This document shows positions 56,207 through 64,000 of a stretch of DNA of 64,000 bases, in pieces. The position numbers were made by a program, and so were the translations under genes. The notes under the pieces are model-generated. The model did not search any database and was not told the origin of the DNA. It worked only from the letters and a program-made list of their open reading frames with translations. The stretch lies in NCBI RefSeq assembly GCF_003072065.1, contig NZ_QCYG01000004.1:296789-360788 (forward strand). The letters are read 5' to 3'. The number at the start of each line of letters is the position of its first letter. The stretch's first letter is position 1. Source of the DNA: Thalassorhabdomicrobium marinisediminis (GTDB taxonomy: Bacteria; Pseudomonadota; Alphaproteobacteria; Rhodobacterales; Rhodobacteraceae).

Positions 56207-56656
56207 GAACCTCCCCTCATTATCTTCATTGAGGTTGTAGCGATCATCGTCTCATTTGGCCAAGAGGATCGGACGAAAATGCTTGATTTGGCGGGTCGGA
56301 GGACGATCCGGGACCGGATCGGCTTTCTGCCTTGGCAGGCCCAGTCGGTATAGCGGCTATTCCTGCATTTGTGCGGCAAACTTTTGCTTGCCGCCGTTAG
56401 CGTCGGGGGCAGCGAACGGCCCCTCAGCTGCCTTTTGTCTCACCCTTTCGATGCTGCGGGCGCAACCCGGATTGCCGACATTCGCCGCGAGCCCGACTTC
56501 AAGGGCTGCTCGAACACATATCCTGCGGACTCTTCCGCCGTTCGCTATAAACGCAGCCTACCACGCTTTGAGCGGCAGCAGTGCGCAGGAAGCAGCTGTG
56601 TGGCTGTTTTGGACTTATTGGGCTTTGGCGCCGTCCTGCATTGCGCTTGATTGGAT
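56207..56656. other. No supported gene
   Basis: About 450 bases between the ATPase fragment start and the nuclease-operon end. Frames here are shadows or short. It may contain the promoter of the ATPase fragment and the terminator region of the minus-strand operon. Confidence 0.4.
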
Positions 56657-58183
56657 TCAGCCCCTCTCAACCTTTTTCCACGAGCAGCCGGACACAATGC
56701 CCCAATTGCCTGCTGCGTTCGGGCGGCGCCAGCGCGGCTTATCCATCCGGTTCAACGCCTCGAGGGCCGCGTCGAAGCTGTCATGTTTTTCCTCGGCTCC
56801 TTTCGCCCCGACAGTAAAGTATCCCCGTCTCGCAAGGCCAGGATTAAAAGTGGTGCCATCAGCCGCAACGGGAACGCGCACTGCGCCCCCTTCGGCCTGA
56901 TTATCAGCTCGTGGCCTGGAGGAGATCGGCGTGCGGATGTGAGAGGCCGATACGACTGCGCGAAGCGCATCAGGACGGATGGCGCTGCCGGGGGTGTTTG
57001 TCATAGCGAAATCGCTATCATCGAGCACATCGTCCTCAGCGGCTTCTGGCTGCGGCATCCGCTTGAGCGGCGTGCAACGTTCGGCCAACAGAACGACCTC
57101 GGCCGCGGCGCGGGCGTCCTCGCCTGCGTCGTGATGCTCGAACCGAAGACCAAGATGCGACTTGAGCGATGCGAGGCCATGCCCACCGTTGCCCTTGAGT
57201 TCGGGCCAAGCCGCACGCGCCGTGCTGACACTGTTCAGCCAGTTCCACTGCGGCTCGGTTCGGGCGCGGCAGTCGCAGGCGGCACGGATCGCGCTCCGGT
57301 CGAAACCGGAATGCTGGTAGATGGTGCTGCCCTGCAACATCCCGTCGAGCGCGTCGATCACTGCATCGATGGTAGGAGCGCCATTCACCATGGCATTGGT
57401 GATCCCATGCAAGTAGCTGAACTGCCAGGAGTCGGTCCGGGGGTCGACCAGCGTCACCCAGGTTTCGATGCTATCGTCGGGACGCACGCAAGCGACGCCC
57501 ACCTGACAGATGCTTCCACGGTCATTGTTGGCCGTCTCGACATCCAACGCAAAGAAGCGAAACGGACCCTTCGGGAGAGGCGGAAGGCTAATCTGTCCCG
57601 ACGTGGTCTCGCGCGCGCCCTGCCTGGCGGACGCCCCCCCAAGGTGGCGGTCACGCTGACGACCGATTGCGGCACGCTGGACAGGCGAGAGCCGCAACTC
57701 TTCGATAACCGCGTCAACCAACGCCACAGGCTCATCATAGGCATCCATGCCCCGCCGGTTCCACGCCACCATATCAGAGGGCGCAAGGGCAATGACCCGT
57801 GCTTCGAGCCCGGGGATATCGGCATCGTTTGGCAGTTCCACCCACGTACAGCCGCAATGGCGTGCGATGAACGCGTTGCGCAGAGCTTTTGCAACGTCGC
57901 CGTCAGACTTCGTGGCTGGGTCCTTGCGCTGGCGCCACATGCGCCCGGTGTTATACATTCGAGAGAAGTAATGGCTGGTGCTTTCCGACCCGGCGCGGTG
58001 GCGCTGATGGATGCGCTTGTAGAAAGTCTCAGCTGCAGACGACGTTGAGCCGATGTAGCGGAAGGTGCCCGTGTGATCGAACAGGCCGTAGATGCCGCGG
58101 GCATCGCGCGGGGCATCGGAGGTCGGACGGGGCGTCGCTCTCATCAGAAGGTTGAGGATTTCGGTGGCGGTGTGAATAGTCAT
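56657..58183 (-). CDS. GIY-YIG nuclease fused to DEDDh exonuclease and a shared C-terminal domain
   Basis: This 508-residue protein has three parts. Residues 25-150 are a GIY-YIG nuclease-like domain: GIY at 30-32, YIG at 43-45, the arginine R57, the metal-binding glutamate E127 in LEARVIAL, and N142. Residues 205-370 are a DnaQ-type DEDDh exonuclease: D214 and E216 in FALDVETAN, D295 in HSGFDR, and H351/D356 in HDAGED. The last 75 residues (PRWRRPN and WGIVSG motifs) match the end of the next protein. I start at ATG 58183. It is the last gene of a three-gene operon. Both nuclease sites look intact, so activity is likely; the role is inferred. Confidence 0.85.
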   Translation of the reverse strand: MTIHTATEILNLLMRATPRPTSDAPRDARGIYGLFDHTGTFRYIGSTSSAAETFYKRIHQRHRAGSESTSHYFSRMYNTGRMWRQRKDPATKSDGDVAKALRNAFIARHCGCTWVELPNDADIPGLEARVIALAPSDMVAWNRRGMDAYDEPVALVDAVIEELRLSPVQRAAIGRQRDRHLGGASARQGARETTSGQISLPPLPKGPFRFFALDVETANNDRGSICQVGVACVRPDDSIETWVTLVDPRTDSWQFSYLHGITNAMVNGAPTIDAVIDALDGMLQGSTIYQHSGFDRSAIRAACDCRARTEPQWNWLNSVSTARAAWPELKGNGGHGLASLKSHLGLRFEHHDAGEDARAAAEVVLLAERCTPLKRMPQPEAAEDDVLDDSDFAMTNTPGSAIRPDALRAVVSASHIRTPISSRPRADNQAEGGAVRVPVAADGTTFNPGLARRGYFTVGAKGAEEKHDSFDAALEALNRMDKPRWRRPNAAGNWGIVSGCSWKKVERG

Positions 58184-58191
58184 GTCTGCTC

Positions 58192-59133
58192 TTACCCCTT
58201 CTCGATACGCTGCCAAGACACGCCGCTGACGATGCCCCACAGACCCCTTTCATTCGGCCGACGCCAGCGAGGCACCGACATGGCATTCAACCGCGCGAGG
58301 GCGTTTGCGAAGTCCGGGATATCCTCCTCGCTGCCCTTTGCGCCGATGCGGTATGCCCCGTTGCGCTGAAGATCCGGTGTGAACATCGAGCCGTCCCGCG
58401 CCACAGGCACGAAAATCATGCGGTCGGACGGGATGGCCGGACACTCTTCGTCGCTATCCTCACCGACGTCCTCCTGCTGCCAGATCGAAGCCAGAAATCT
58501 CTTCTTCTTCTGCAGCCAAGCTGCGGCGCTCAAGGCGACGACCCCGCCGTTGGGTCCGCGCTCAAGCGCGTTGTCACTACCCGAGAGCAGGTTGCGCACA
58601 CGCCCCTCGCTGATGCCTCCGAGAATGGACATGGAATGCGTATCAATCTCGCCGACACCGGTATCAATGGCGTACCGTGACGCGGCGAGGTTGGCAATGC
58701 GGGTGAAGACGATGTCAGACGCACTTTTTGAGAAATCCGAGAGCTCGGCCACCAACTTTGCCAACCATCCCGTACGCTCGCCCAGAGGAATGTCCTCTGG
58801 CACGATGCCATACAAACCGTACTGCAGGGCAAAATCGAGGCGGCGCGCGATTGGCAAGGCATCGGTAAGGGCAAGTGCGTTGTTTTCTAAGGCTATGCGC
58901 CAAGTCCGCGCCGAGCCGCCGCCGATCTGGATTGCTGGCTCCATCAACTGCAGCAAGGGGGCCGCGGCAGGTTCGGGGCCGAACAGTCCTTCGACATGTT
59001 CGAGGGCAGTCGTCACGAGATCTCCCATCGGCGCGGCATAGTCCCAGTAGTGAGGGTCATCGGCCTGCCCAAACCCATGGTAGTTTTCGTGATAGGCCTC
59101 GCGGCGTTCGGCGGCGGTCATTAACTCGGTCAT
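58192..59133 (-). CDS. HTH-containing partner sharing the C-terminal WRRPN domain
   Basis: This 313-residue protein has an unassigned helical N-terminal part and a helix-turn-helix-like stretch near residues 168-215 (SILGGISEGRVRNLLS, then VALSAAAWLQKKKRFLA). Its C-terminal 75 residues (FVPVARDGSMFTPDLQR, the GAKGSEE turn, PRWRRPN and WGIVSG) are very similar to the last 75 of the downstream nuclease. The ATG at 59133 has AAAGGAAA upstream. It lies 8 bases before the nuclease start and 11 bases after the small protein. I infer a DNA- or partner-binding role. Confidence 0.75.
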   Translation of the reverse strand: MTELMTAAERREAYHENYHGFGQADDPHYWDYAAPMGDLVTTALEHVEGLFGPEPAAAPLLQLMEPAIQIGGGSARTWRIALENNALALTDALPIARRLDFALQYGLYGIVPEDIPLGERTGWLAKLVAELSDFSKSASDIVFTRIANLAASRYAIDTGVGEIDTHSMSILGGISEGRVRNLLSGSDNALERGPNGGVVALSAAAWLQKKKRFLASIWQQEDVGEDSDEECPAIPSDRMIFVPVARDGSMFTPDLQRNGAYRIGAKGSEEDIPDFANALARLNAMSVPRWRRPNERGLWGIVSGVSWQRIEKG

Positions 59134-59144
59134 TGACTTTCCTT

Positions 59145-59330
59145 TCAGCGGTGCAGGCGGCGTATTTCGCTGCGTACGTTGACAAGATTGCGATAGTCGG
59201 ACGGCGTGCAAGCTGCTGTAACAGTTCCTGCGTCGAACACGAGTTGGCAGTGCTTGCCTCCCATTTCGACCCGTAAGAGTTCAAACCCTTCGCTCCGGCA
59301 CATATTGCGGTATTCTCTAACGCTGCGCAT
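59145..59330 (-). CDS. HicA-like small protein
   Basis: This 61-residue protein starts the operon. The sequence RSEGFELLRVEMGGKHCQLV then TPSDYRNLVNVRSEIRRL fits a small family seen in phages and plasmids with a dsRBD-like (HicA-type) fold, including the conserved Lys-His pair and the TPSD turn. The catalytic histidine of true HicA toxins corresponds at best to that His. No hicB antitoxin gene is adjacent. The ATG at 59330 has GAGAGG upstream. Confidence 0.6.
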   Translation of the reverse strand: MRSVREYRNMCRSEGFELLRVEMGGKHCQLVFDAGTVTAACTPSDYRNLVNVRSEIRRLHR

Positions 59331-59407
59331 GCTTACAACCTCTCAACAGTCACGATGTAACGTTTATGCCTTATGGGTAAGGCGGACCGCGAAGCTCGTC
59401 AATAGAT

Positions 59408-59442
59408 TTTTCGTTATTTAGTTATTCACCCTATAACGAAAA
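59408..59442. promoter_or_regulatory. Inverted repeat in the divergent promoter region
   Basis: A perfect 10-bp inverted repeat (TTTTCGTTAT at 59408-59417 and ATAACGAAAA at 59433-59442) with a 15-base spacer lies in an AT-rich region between the two divergent operons (59331-59593). The spacing fits an operator for a dimeric regulator, possibly the HTH protein next door. Confidence 0.5.
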
Positions 59443-59593
59443 TGTTCTTGCTTGGCATTGATGGTGGGTCGCATGCCCGTAAGGGCATTCTATCAAGCCG
59501 ACAGGTAAGCCTATGATTCGAATGAAGAACGTAAGCTTGTGTGAACAGCGGTACACGGGGTATCATTGAGTATCGTTTGTTAGGAACGGTGCC

Positions 59594-60040
59594 ATGGAGA
59601 GACAATGGATCACGGTGGGAGTTGCAGTTGCAGGGTTGAGCCTGGCCACCCTTCAACAAGTTGATGCGCAAACCGAGGGTGGCATTGTCGTGCGAAAGGA
59701 TCACGCCGACTGCATAAGGGATGCCGTGGATCACTATCTTGGCACTGGGCGCGATCCGGTGTTCATATATTCAGGCTTCTGTCTCCAAGAAATCTATGAC
59801 CCAGACCCTGACACTGTAGCACAAGTAACAACCGAGAACACGTTCAGCTCACCCACTATTCGGCTGCCCGATGGCAGCCTCGTTTCTCGTAACGAAATGG
59901 CAACCCTTCTCATATTGACACGTCAACAACTCGGGTGTCTCGAAGAGATGTTCGAAGATGTGACGTTTACACCAACTCCGACAGACGATGGCACCCCTTG
60001 GCCCCCAGATTACATAGGGCTCGACTTCAGTGGCTGTTGA
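59594..60040 (+). CDS. Secreted four-cysteine hypothetical protein
   Basis: This 148-residue protein has a Sec-type signal peptide (WITVGVAVAGLSLATLQQVDAQ) and a mature part with four cysteines (HADCIRD, SGFCLQE, QLGCLEE, and a C-terminal cysteine). That pattern suggests two disulfides in the periplasm. No family is recognised. AGGAA precedes the ATG. The next gene starts at a GTG that overlaps its end by 11 bases, so it is coupled to the operon. Confidence 0.7.
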   Translation: MERQWITVGVAVAGLSLATLQQVDAQTEGGIVVRKDHADCIRDAVDHYLGTGRDPVFIYSGFCLQEIYDPDPDTVAQVTTENTFSSPTIRLPDGSLVSRNEMATLLILTRQQLGCLEEMFEDVTFTPTPTDDGTPWPPDYIGLDFSGC

Positions 60041-60623
60041 AGCCACCTCTAAGTCCCTGCGTCCTGATGGCGACAGGTCAGCTGCTTTTCACTACATTGA
60101 GTTGATATCTTGGGTCGCGACAGCTGTCGGTATCTTTCTGACCTTCTTCCAACTCGCCGCTGCAAATATCGATCGCCGGACCGGTTCTGCATTGTCGTAT
60201 GCTGAGAGTTTCTCGACGGGCGACCTTGGTGATTTTAGAAGGCTGCTGACCAAGTCCTATTTGAGGAACGCGACAAACTTCGAGCAGCTTCGCACGGCCC
60301 GTGCAACGGATGAAGCCGTTGAAGCTTTTGTCATGTCCAGCGTCTTAAGCGGGGAAAGTGCAGCGCAAACTCTTGAGCTCCGGATGGCCGTTCTCGAAAT
60401 CGCGGACATGTTCGATCAAATCTATATCTGTATTGAGTCCAGGTCTCTTTGGACATTCGGCCCCAGGTGCGACCGTTCGGTGGTAAAAACTTATTTTTGT
60501 GAGTATGCGATTTCTTTTTATGACCTTTATCATTGGTATCTCGACGACGTGAGCGCGCGCTTCGGATCCGAATTGGGCACCGGTGTAAAGGCATTGGCGG
60601 AGGGAGAATTATGCGCTGCCTGA
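60030..60623 (+). CDS. Membrane-anchored hypothetical protein
   Basis: This 197-residue protein has one transmembrane helix near residues 22-45 (ELISWVATAVGIFLTFFQLAAAN) and a large soluble part with helices (LGDFRRLLTKSYLRN, AAQTLELRMAVLEIADMF) and four cysteines in the C-terminal third. It starts at a GTG inside the previous gene and overlaps the next by 13 bases. No family is recognised. The operon position suggests it holds or signals for the secreted partners. Confidence 0.65.
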   Translation: MAVEATSKSLRPDGDRSAAFHYIELISWVATAVGIFLTFFQLAAANIDRRTGSALSYAESFSTGDLGDFRRLLTKSYLRNATNFEQLRTARATDEAVEAFVMSSVLSGESAAQTLELRMAVLEIADMFDQIYICIESRSLWTFGPRCDRSVVKTYFCEYAISFYDLYHWYLDDVSARFGSELGTGVKALAEGELCAA

Positions 60624-62263
60624 TTCAATTCTCAAGCATGCTCATCATCTTGGCAAACGGTGCGCAAACAGCTGAAATTTACTGGACTGAGCCTCCGGAC
60701 GAGGTGTTGTTCGCACCTTTCCCTTATCGATCGATGGAGTTGGTTACTCTTCAAGACCCAGAGTTCGACTTCAGCGATTATCGCGTGCTTCATGTTCAGG
60801 GAGACATCGAACCCGGCGATCAACACAGACTTGAAGCCCTTCTTCGCGAAGAGCTGCCGGACCCAAACGTAAGCTGGTTCAACACTGTATTGGTGAGCTT
60901 CAACAGTGGTGGTGGTGATTTCTTCACGGGTTTGGCCATGTCCGACATCATTCAGGGGATGGCTGTCGGAACCTATGTCGGGGCGGATAGTCAGTGCCTT
61001 TCTTCCTGCGCAATCGCATTTCTCGGCGGGAGTGAAATTCCGTTAAGAAATTTCCCGCCGGTCGCGCGACGCTATATTCACACTGAAGGCATCCTCGGAT
61101 TTCACGCGCCGTTCTCCTCTCTCCGAAACACCATTCAGATATCGGATGGAACAGTGCTCACGCCTCAAGTTGTTAACTTTATGGCAACGCAGTTCTATGG
61201 CCAGGCTCAAGGCGCAATAAACGAACTTGCTCGTCGGATGGCAGCCTGGGACGTTTCGCCCGACTTCGTATTTTCGATGCTGACCCGAAAAGAGATAGAG
61301 AATGACGAGCGATCGCTCGATGACCGATTTATAATCGTCGACAGCTATATCGAAGCTGAACAGATTTCGGCCACTCCATTGGCTCCGTATCATGAGCCAC
61401 TTACCGAGATTGGCTTGATGGATGCCTACGCCGCATGCAGCTTCGTGTGGCACTTCAATTCTCCAGGGTTCGTCACCGTTTCTGGGTTGGCTATGGAGAC
61501 CGCGGCCTACGTCAATGATGCCTTGGTAGCCGAGGGTGAACTGTCTATCGACGAAAATCATGTCAGGAGCTACGGCGCCATCCCCGTGAGCGGTATGTCG
61601 GAACCGGTAGTCGCCGTTGAGCAGCACGGTACTTACAGCTATCGACGTCTGGTGCCAGCGTCCGGCCCTGACAGTTTCTATATTGAGGGACTGGCACAGG
61701 GACGCGGCCCCACGCAATGCAATGTGTACCGCGCGCCGGACGGTAATTGGATGGTACGGACATTCAATGAAGACGTGCACTTCGACGCAACCCAGTCACC
61801 TGTTCCCGGAACATCCCCGGGCGACAATCGCTACGAAATCCTTGACTTCAACAGAGGCTACCCGATCAGCACCTATACCCGACTGGGCGCCGACGGCAGC
61901 TGGCGCTCCTTGGACGAAACAGGTTTATTCGCAATGTACGGTGGCCCAACCGATGGCTATCCGGATGTGTCGGGGCCGAGTTTCGGTTGTGCGGGCGACC
62001 TTGATCCGGCAGCGGAAATAATTTGCGCTTACCCGACGTTGGCGAGAGAGGATGGTATTATGGGTAAGCTATACGGGCCGGCACGCGAGATTGGGGGCGA
62101 CGTGGTGCGTAACGGGCAACGCCATTGGGTCTCAGTTCGCAATCGTGCTTGTCGCCCTGCTGCAATAAACCATGATGATCCCTTTAGCAGAGCGAGGTTG
62201 GCAGAATGCCTTTTCTACTTCACCCGTATGCGAGTTTCTGAATTGCAGGAAATACTGAATTAG
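60611..62263 (+). CDS. Periplasmic ClpP-like fold protein with LprI-like C-terminal domain
   Basis: This 550-residue exported protein has a Sec signal (LIQFSSMLIILANGAQTAE). Residues 60-250 look like the COG3904 ClpP/crotonase-fold periplasmic family: SFNSGGGDFFTGLAMSD (oxyanion strand) and SQCLSSCAIAFLGG with Ser131 as likely nucleophile in a Cys-x-Ser-x-Cys frame. The C-terminal 95 residues (CAGDLDPAAEIICAYPTLARED to the end) resemble the LprI/DUF1311 lysozyme-inhibitor domain. A GGAGG ribosome site precedes ATG 60611. The fusion is unusual. A protease or envelope-defence role is inferred. Confidence 0.75.
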   Translation: MRCLIQFSSMLIILANGAQTAEIYWTEPPDEVLFAPFPYRSMELVTLQDPEFDFSDYRVLHVQGDIEPGDQHRLEALLREELPDPNVSWFNTVLVSFNSGGGDFFTGLAMSDIIQGMAVGTYVGADSQCLSSCAIAFLGGSEIPLRNFPPVARRYIHTEGILGFHAPFSSLRNTIQISDGTVLTPQVVNFMATQFYGQAQGAINELARRMAAWDVSPDFVFSMLTRKEIENDERSLDDRFIIVDSYIEAEQISATPLAPYHEPLTEIGLMDAYAACSFVWHFNSPGFVTVSGLAMETAAYVNDALVAEGELSIDENHVRSYGAIPVSGMSEPVVAVEQHGTYSYRRLVPASGPDSFYIEGLAQGRGPTQCNVYRAPDGNWMVRTFNEDVHFDATQSPVPGTSPGDNRYEILDFNRGYPISTYTRLGADGSWRSLDETGLFAMYGGPTDGYPDVSGPSFGCAGDLDPAAEIICAYPTLAREDGIMGKLYGPAREIGGDVVRNGQRHWVSVRNRACRPAAINHDDPFSRARLAECLFYFTRMRVSELQEILN

Positions 62264-62346
62264 ATGCATATATTTTATACTCGGCGATTTTGTCTTAGCC
62301 TGAATGGGGATGTTCGCAAACCGTGTTGGGTCGCTCAATCACTGCG

Positions 62347-62898
62347 TTAGGTAATGTCGTCGATCCGCTTGCGAGCCTGAGACATCAGGTTCAGCGAAGC
62401 CGATATCCTGTTGCGCCAGACTGGTCCGCGCCCGATCGCGTCCTCGTATGCCTTCGCAGGTTCGCCGGGCCTTTCCTCACTCAGGACTTCGATGAGCAGA
62501 TCGGCCTGCGCTCGGTCTTTCCGGGCCTTTAGTCGGCTCGGATCGCTGCTGCGTCGATCGGCGACGATCAGCTTGTGAATGGCGAAGCGCTCCGGCTGCG
62601 GGATCTGCACGAGCGCCCCAGAACGGTAGACTAGCGGCACCTGCATCGGGTCGGATAACAGAAAATCGAGGTGGTGGAGGCTCTGTGCACTGACGCCGAG
62701 AGCAGGTAGGTCTCGAATACCTTCGTCTGCCTCGAAGGACGGCGTGAGGAATTCGACCAGCGTGGTTCGCTTTGTCTGCTGCCACTGCCAAATCTTGTTC
62801 TTCTCGAGCGAGAGGACGGGGGCGAACTTCAACTGAGAGAAGACCTTCGACAGCGGCTCCTCTACAGCATCCTCCAGGGCGACCGACAGCCGTTCGAT
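62347..62898 (-). pseudogene. GSU2403-type nucleotidyltransferase, 5'-truncated
   Basis: The frame encodes the C-terminal two thirds of the GSU2403/NTP_transf_8 family: VEFLTPSFEADEG, LPALGVSAQSLHHLDFLLSDP, LVQIPQPERFAIHKLIVADRR, then KDRAQADLLIEVLSEERPGE. The catalytic nucleotidyltransferase N-terminus is missing; the frame is closed by a TAA just before ATCGAACGG (62895-62897), and no ATG is available. It is a remnant. A TTG at 62832 could start a short protein but lacks the active site. Confidence 0.7.
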
Positions 62899-63309
62899 TT
62901 AGTAGGGTAAAACAGGCTAAACACCTATCCTCGATATGGTGCTTGCAGGATAGGACGACCCAACACGATTTTCGGATGCGGCCGCCTGAATTCTGTTCAG
63001 TACAGATCGCGGTGGGCGTATTTCGCTTAAGAATCTCTGCTCTATCGTGAGTTGTCGTCCTAATTCGATACGGCCAATGGATGGCAGAATTGCTAATAAC
63101 CGAGTGATGACAGAAGTGTAGTCAGTGTTGTGCTATGAATTCTCGCTCGAGAATTATGCCCCGCACAATCAACTCTTGCGCTCAATTGACAGGATCGTGG
63201 GTCTGTAAAGAAGCCGAAGTACAATCTCCACTGCCAAGCGTCCGATACGGGGCCCGCATTAAAATAAAAAGGTTCTCCGCTCAGCCCGCGCTACCGGCGG
63301 GAGTTACAC
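62899..63309. other. No supported gene
   Basis: About 410 bases between the nucleotidyltransferase remnant and the IS3 end. A 75-codon frame at 63135-63362 has no coding features. Confidence 0.4.
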
Positions 63310-63510
63310 TGACCTGCCACGGGATTTGTCTCCACCGTCGATTAGAGTCCGGCCCAACTTGAGGATGGACAATGAAGCGAACGAGATTTACGGACGAACA
63401 GATCATCCGCTGCCCGGCAGGCGATTGCGAAGCAATCTGCCGAGAGGGAGCATCCTATCCGGGTGCTCAACGTGGTCGACGACGTCATCCGAGAGTGCCT
63501 CGCTGCGATC
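63310..63510 (+). mobile_element. IS3-family insertion sequence remnant
   Basis: A left-end sequence TGACCTGCCACGGGATTTGT at 63310 and AGAGTCCGGCCC at about 63346 resemble IS3 (IS407-group) termini. The orfA start MKRTRFTDEQII follows at 63372. It then jumps after about 20 residues into a piece of orfB (HPIRVLNVVDDVIRECLAAI, 63451-63510, different frame). An internal deletion therefore joined the start of orfA to the middle of orfB. It is inactive. Confidence 0.72.
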
Positions 63511-64000
63511 CGTTCGCCATTGGCCTCGAACCGATGGCGGCTCAATGGCTCACCCTAAATCTCGGGACGCCGGGGGGCCATAGAAATGCTGCGTCTCAAT
63601 CTCGAGCCGCTCGGGCTTCATGTTTCGTTCGACCGCGGCACGCTCGATTGACCCGGTGGCCGGCGACGTTGGCGCAGGCGGGGCACTGGCCCCCCTGCGT
63701 TCGGACGCTCACGGCCAGCCGAACCCGGTGGACGAGGTAAATATGTCAATGTGATCGCGCGTCTTCGCGCCGTATCGCCTGCGCCAGCACCTTTGGTCCG
63801 GCCAACAGATCAGACTCCCGCATGCCCTTGTCAAAGGCATAGCTTATCCGAGCAGTGTCCCAACAGTTGGTGTAATTTCCGCCGGTAGCGCGGGCTGAGG
63901 GGAGCCTTCGCATAGCGAAGCGGGGCCCGTGCGGGCCGCTTGGCGGCCATGGTTGTTCTTCGGCTAAGGTTTGGTTTGCGGACCTAACTTTGACCGAGGA
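63511..64000. other. No supported gene (window end)
   Basis: About 490 bases to the end of the window. Two adjacent hairpin-like inverted repeats occur at 63906-63920 and 63924-63937 (GGCCCG/CGGGCC). No gene is supported, and the remaining edge sequence is non-coding as far as I can see. Confidence 0.4.

Noticed and set aside
63906..63937. Two small hairpins near the window end
   Set aside because: They have short stems and no T-run or linked gene; I do not call a terminator or origin.

Overview
The window reads as chromosomal DNA of a Roseobacter-group alphaproteobacterium (Rhodobacteraceae). The grounds are the high-GC, codon-biased genes and the gene content: pntAB, a MucR-free core block with clpPX, NDUFA12-mlaD-DUF2155-aat, accBC, acsA with a liv-type ABC transporter, an ScfR-family acyl-CoA regulator and GapR. 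A species cannot be named from the sequence alone.

Bases 1-43,760 are dense, orderly core genome. In order they hold: transhydrogenase (pntAB); RNA modification and MATE efflux genes; an M20 amidohydrolase with a YrbL-like protein; moaA; a lipoprotein and a YihY membrane protein; a complete type I secretion cassette for a large Ig-repeat adhesin (10.2-18.3 kb); clpP-clpX; a respiration, outer-membrane-lipid and biotin-carboxylase block (20.5-25.5 kb); and a carbon-assimilation region (26-38.4 kb). That last region has acetyl-CoA synthetase, a five-gene branched-chain-amino-acid-type ABC importer, an ScfR regulator, and a receiver, small-membrane-protein and symporter-like histidine kinase operon. 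It looks like one regulated unit for short-chain acid or amino acid carbon. Then come a FliM/FliN-like protein, a DUF442 phosphatase/sulfurtransferase-like protein, an unusual enoyl-CoA hydratase/dehydrogenase fusion, GapR and a PRC-barrel protein.

A tRNA-Thr(UGU) gene at 43,761-43,836 marks a sharp change. From there to the end the DNA is visibly AT-richer, gene density falls, and broken genes and insertion-sequence scraps are common: IS5 and IS3 remnants, a DUF429 fragment, a decayed nuclease-helicase pair, a truncated AAA ATPase and a truncated nucleotidyltransferase. This is an old genomic island whose right end is not inside the window. No integrase and no second copy of the tRNA end were found.

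The island carries three intact cassettes. (1) A glycan cassette (46.2-51.2 kb): GT4, a flippase-like UPF0104 protein, a GT-C transferase and a membrane-anchored GT2. (2) A three-gene operon (56.7-59.3 kb): a HicA-like small protein, an HTH protein, and a protein that joins a GIY-YIG nuclease to a DEDDh exonuclease. The last two share the same C-terminal domain of about 75 residues. (3) A three-gene overlapping operon of exported and membrane proteins (59.6-62.3 kb), ending in a ClpP-like fold fused to an LprI-like domain. Cassettes 2 and 3 are the best candidates for undescribed systems; a defence role is inference from their island context and nuclease content.
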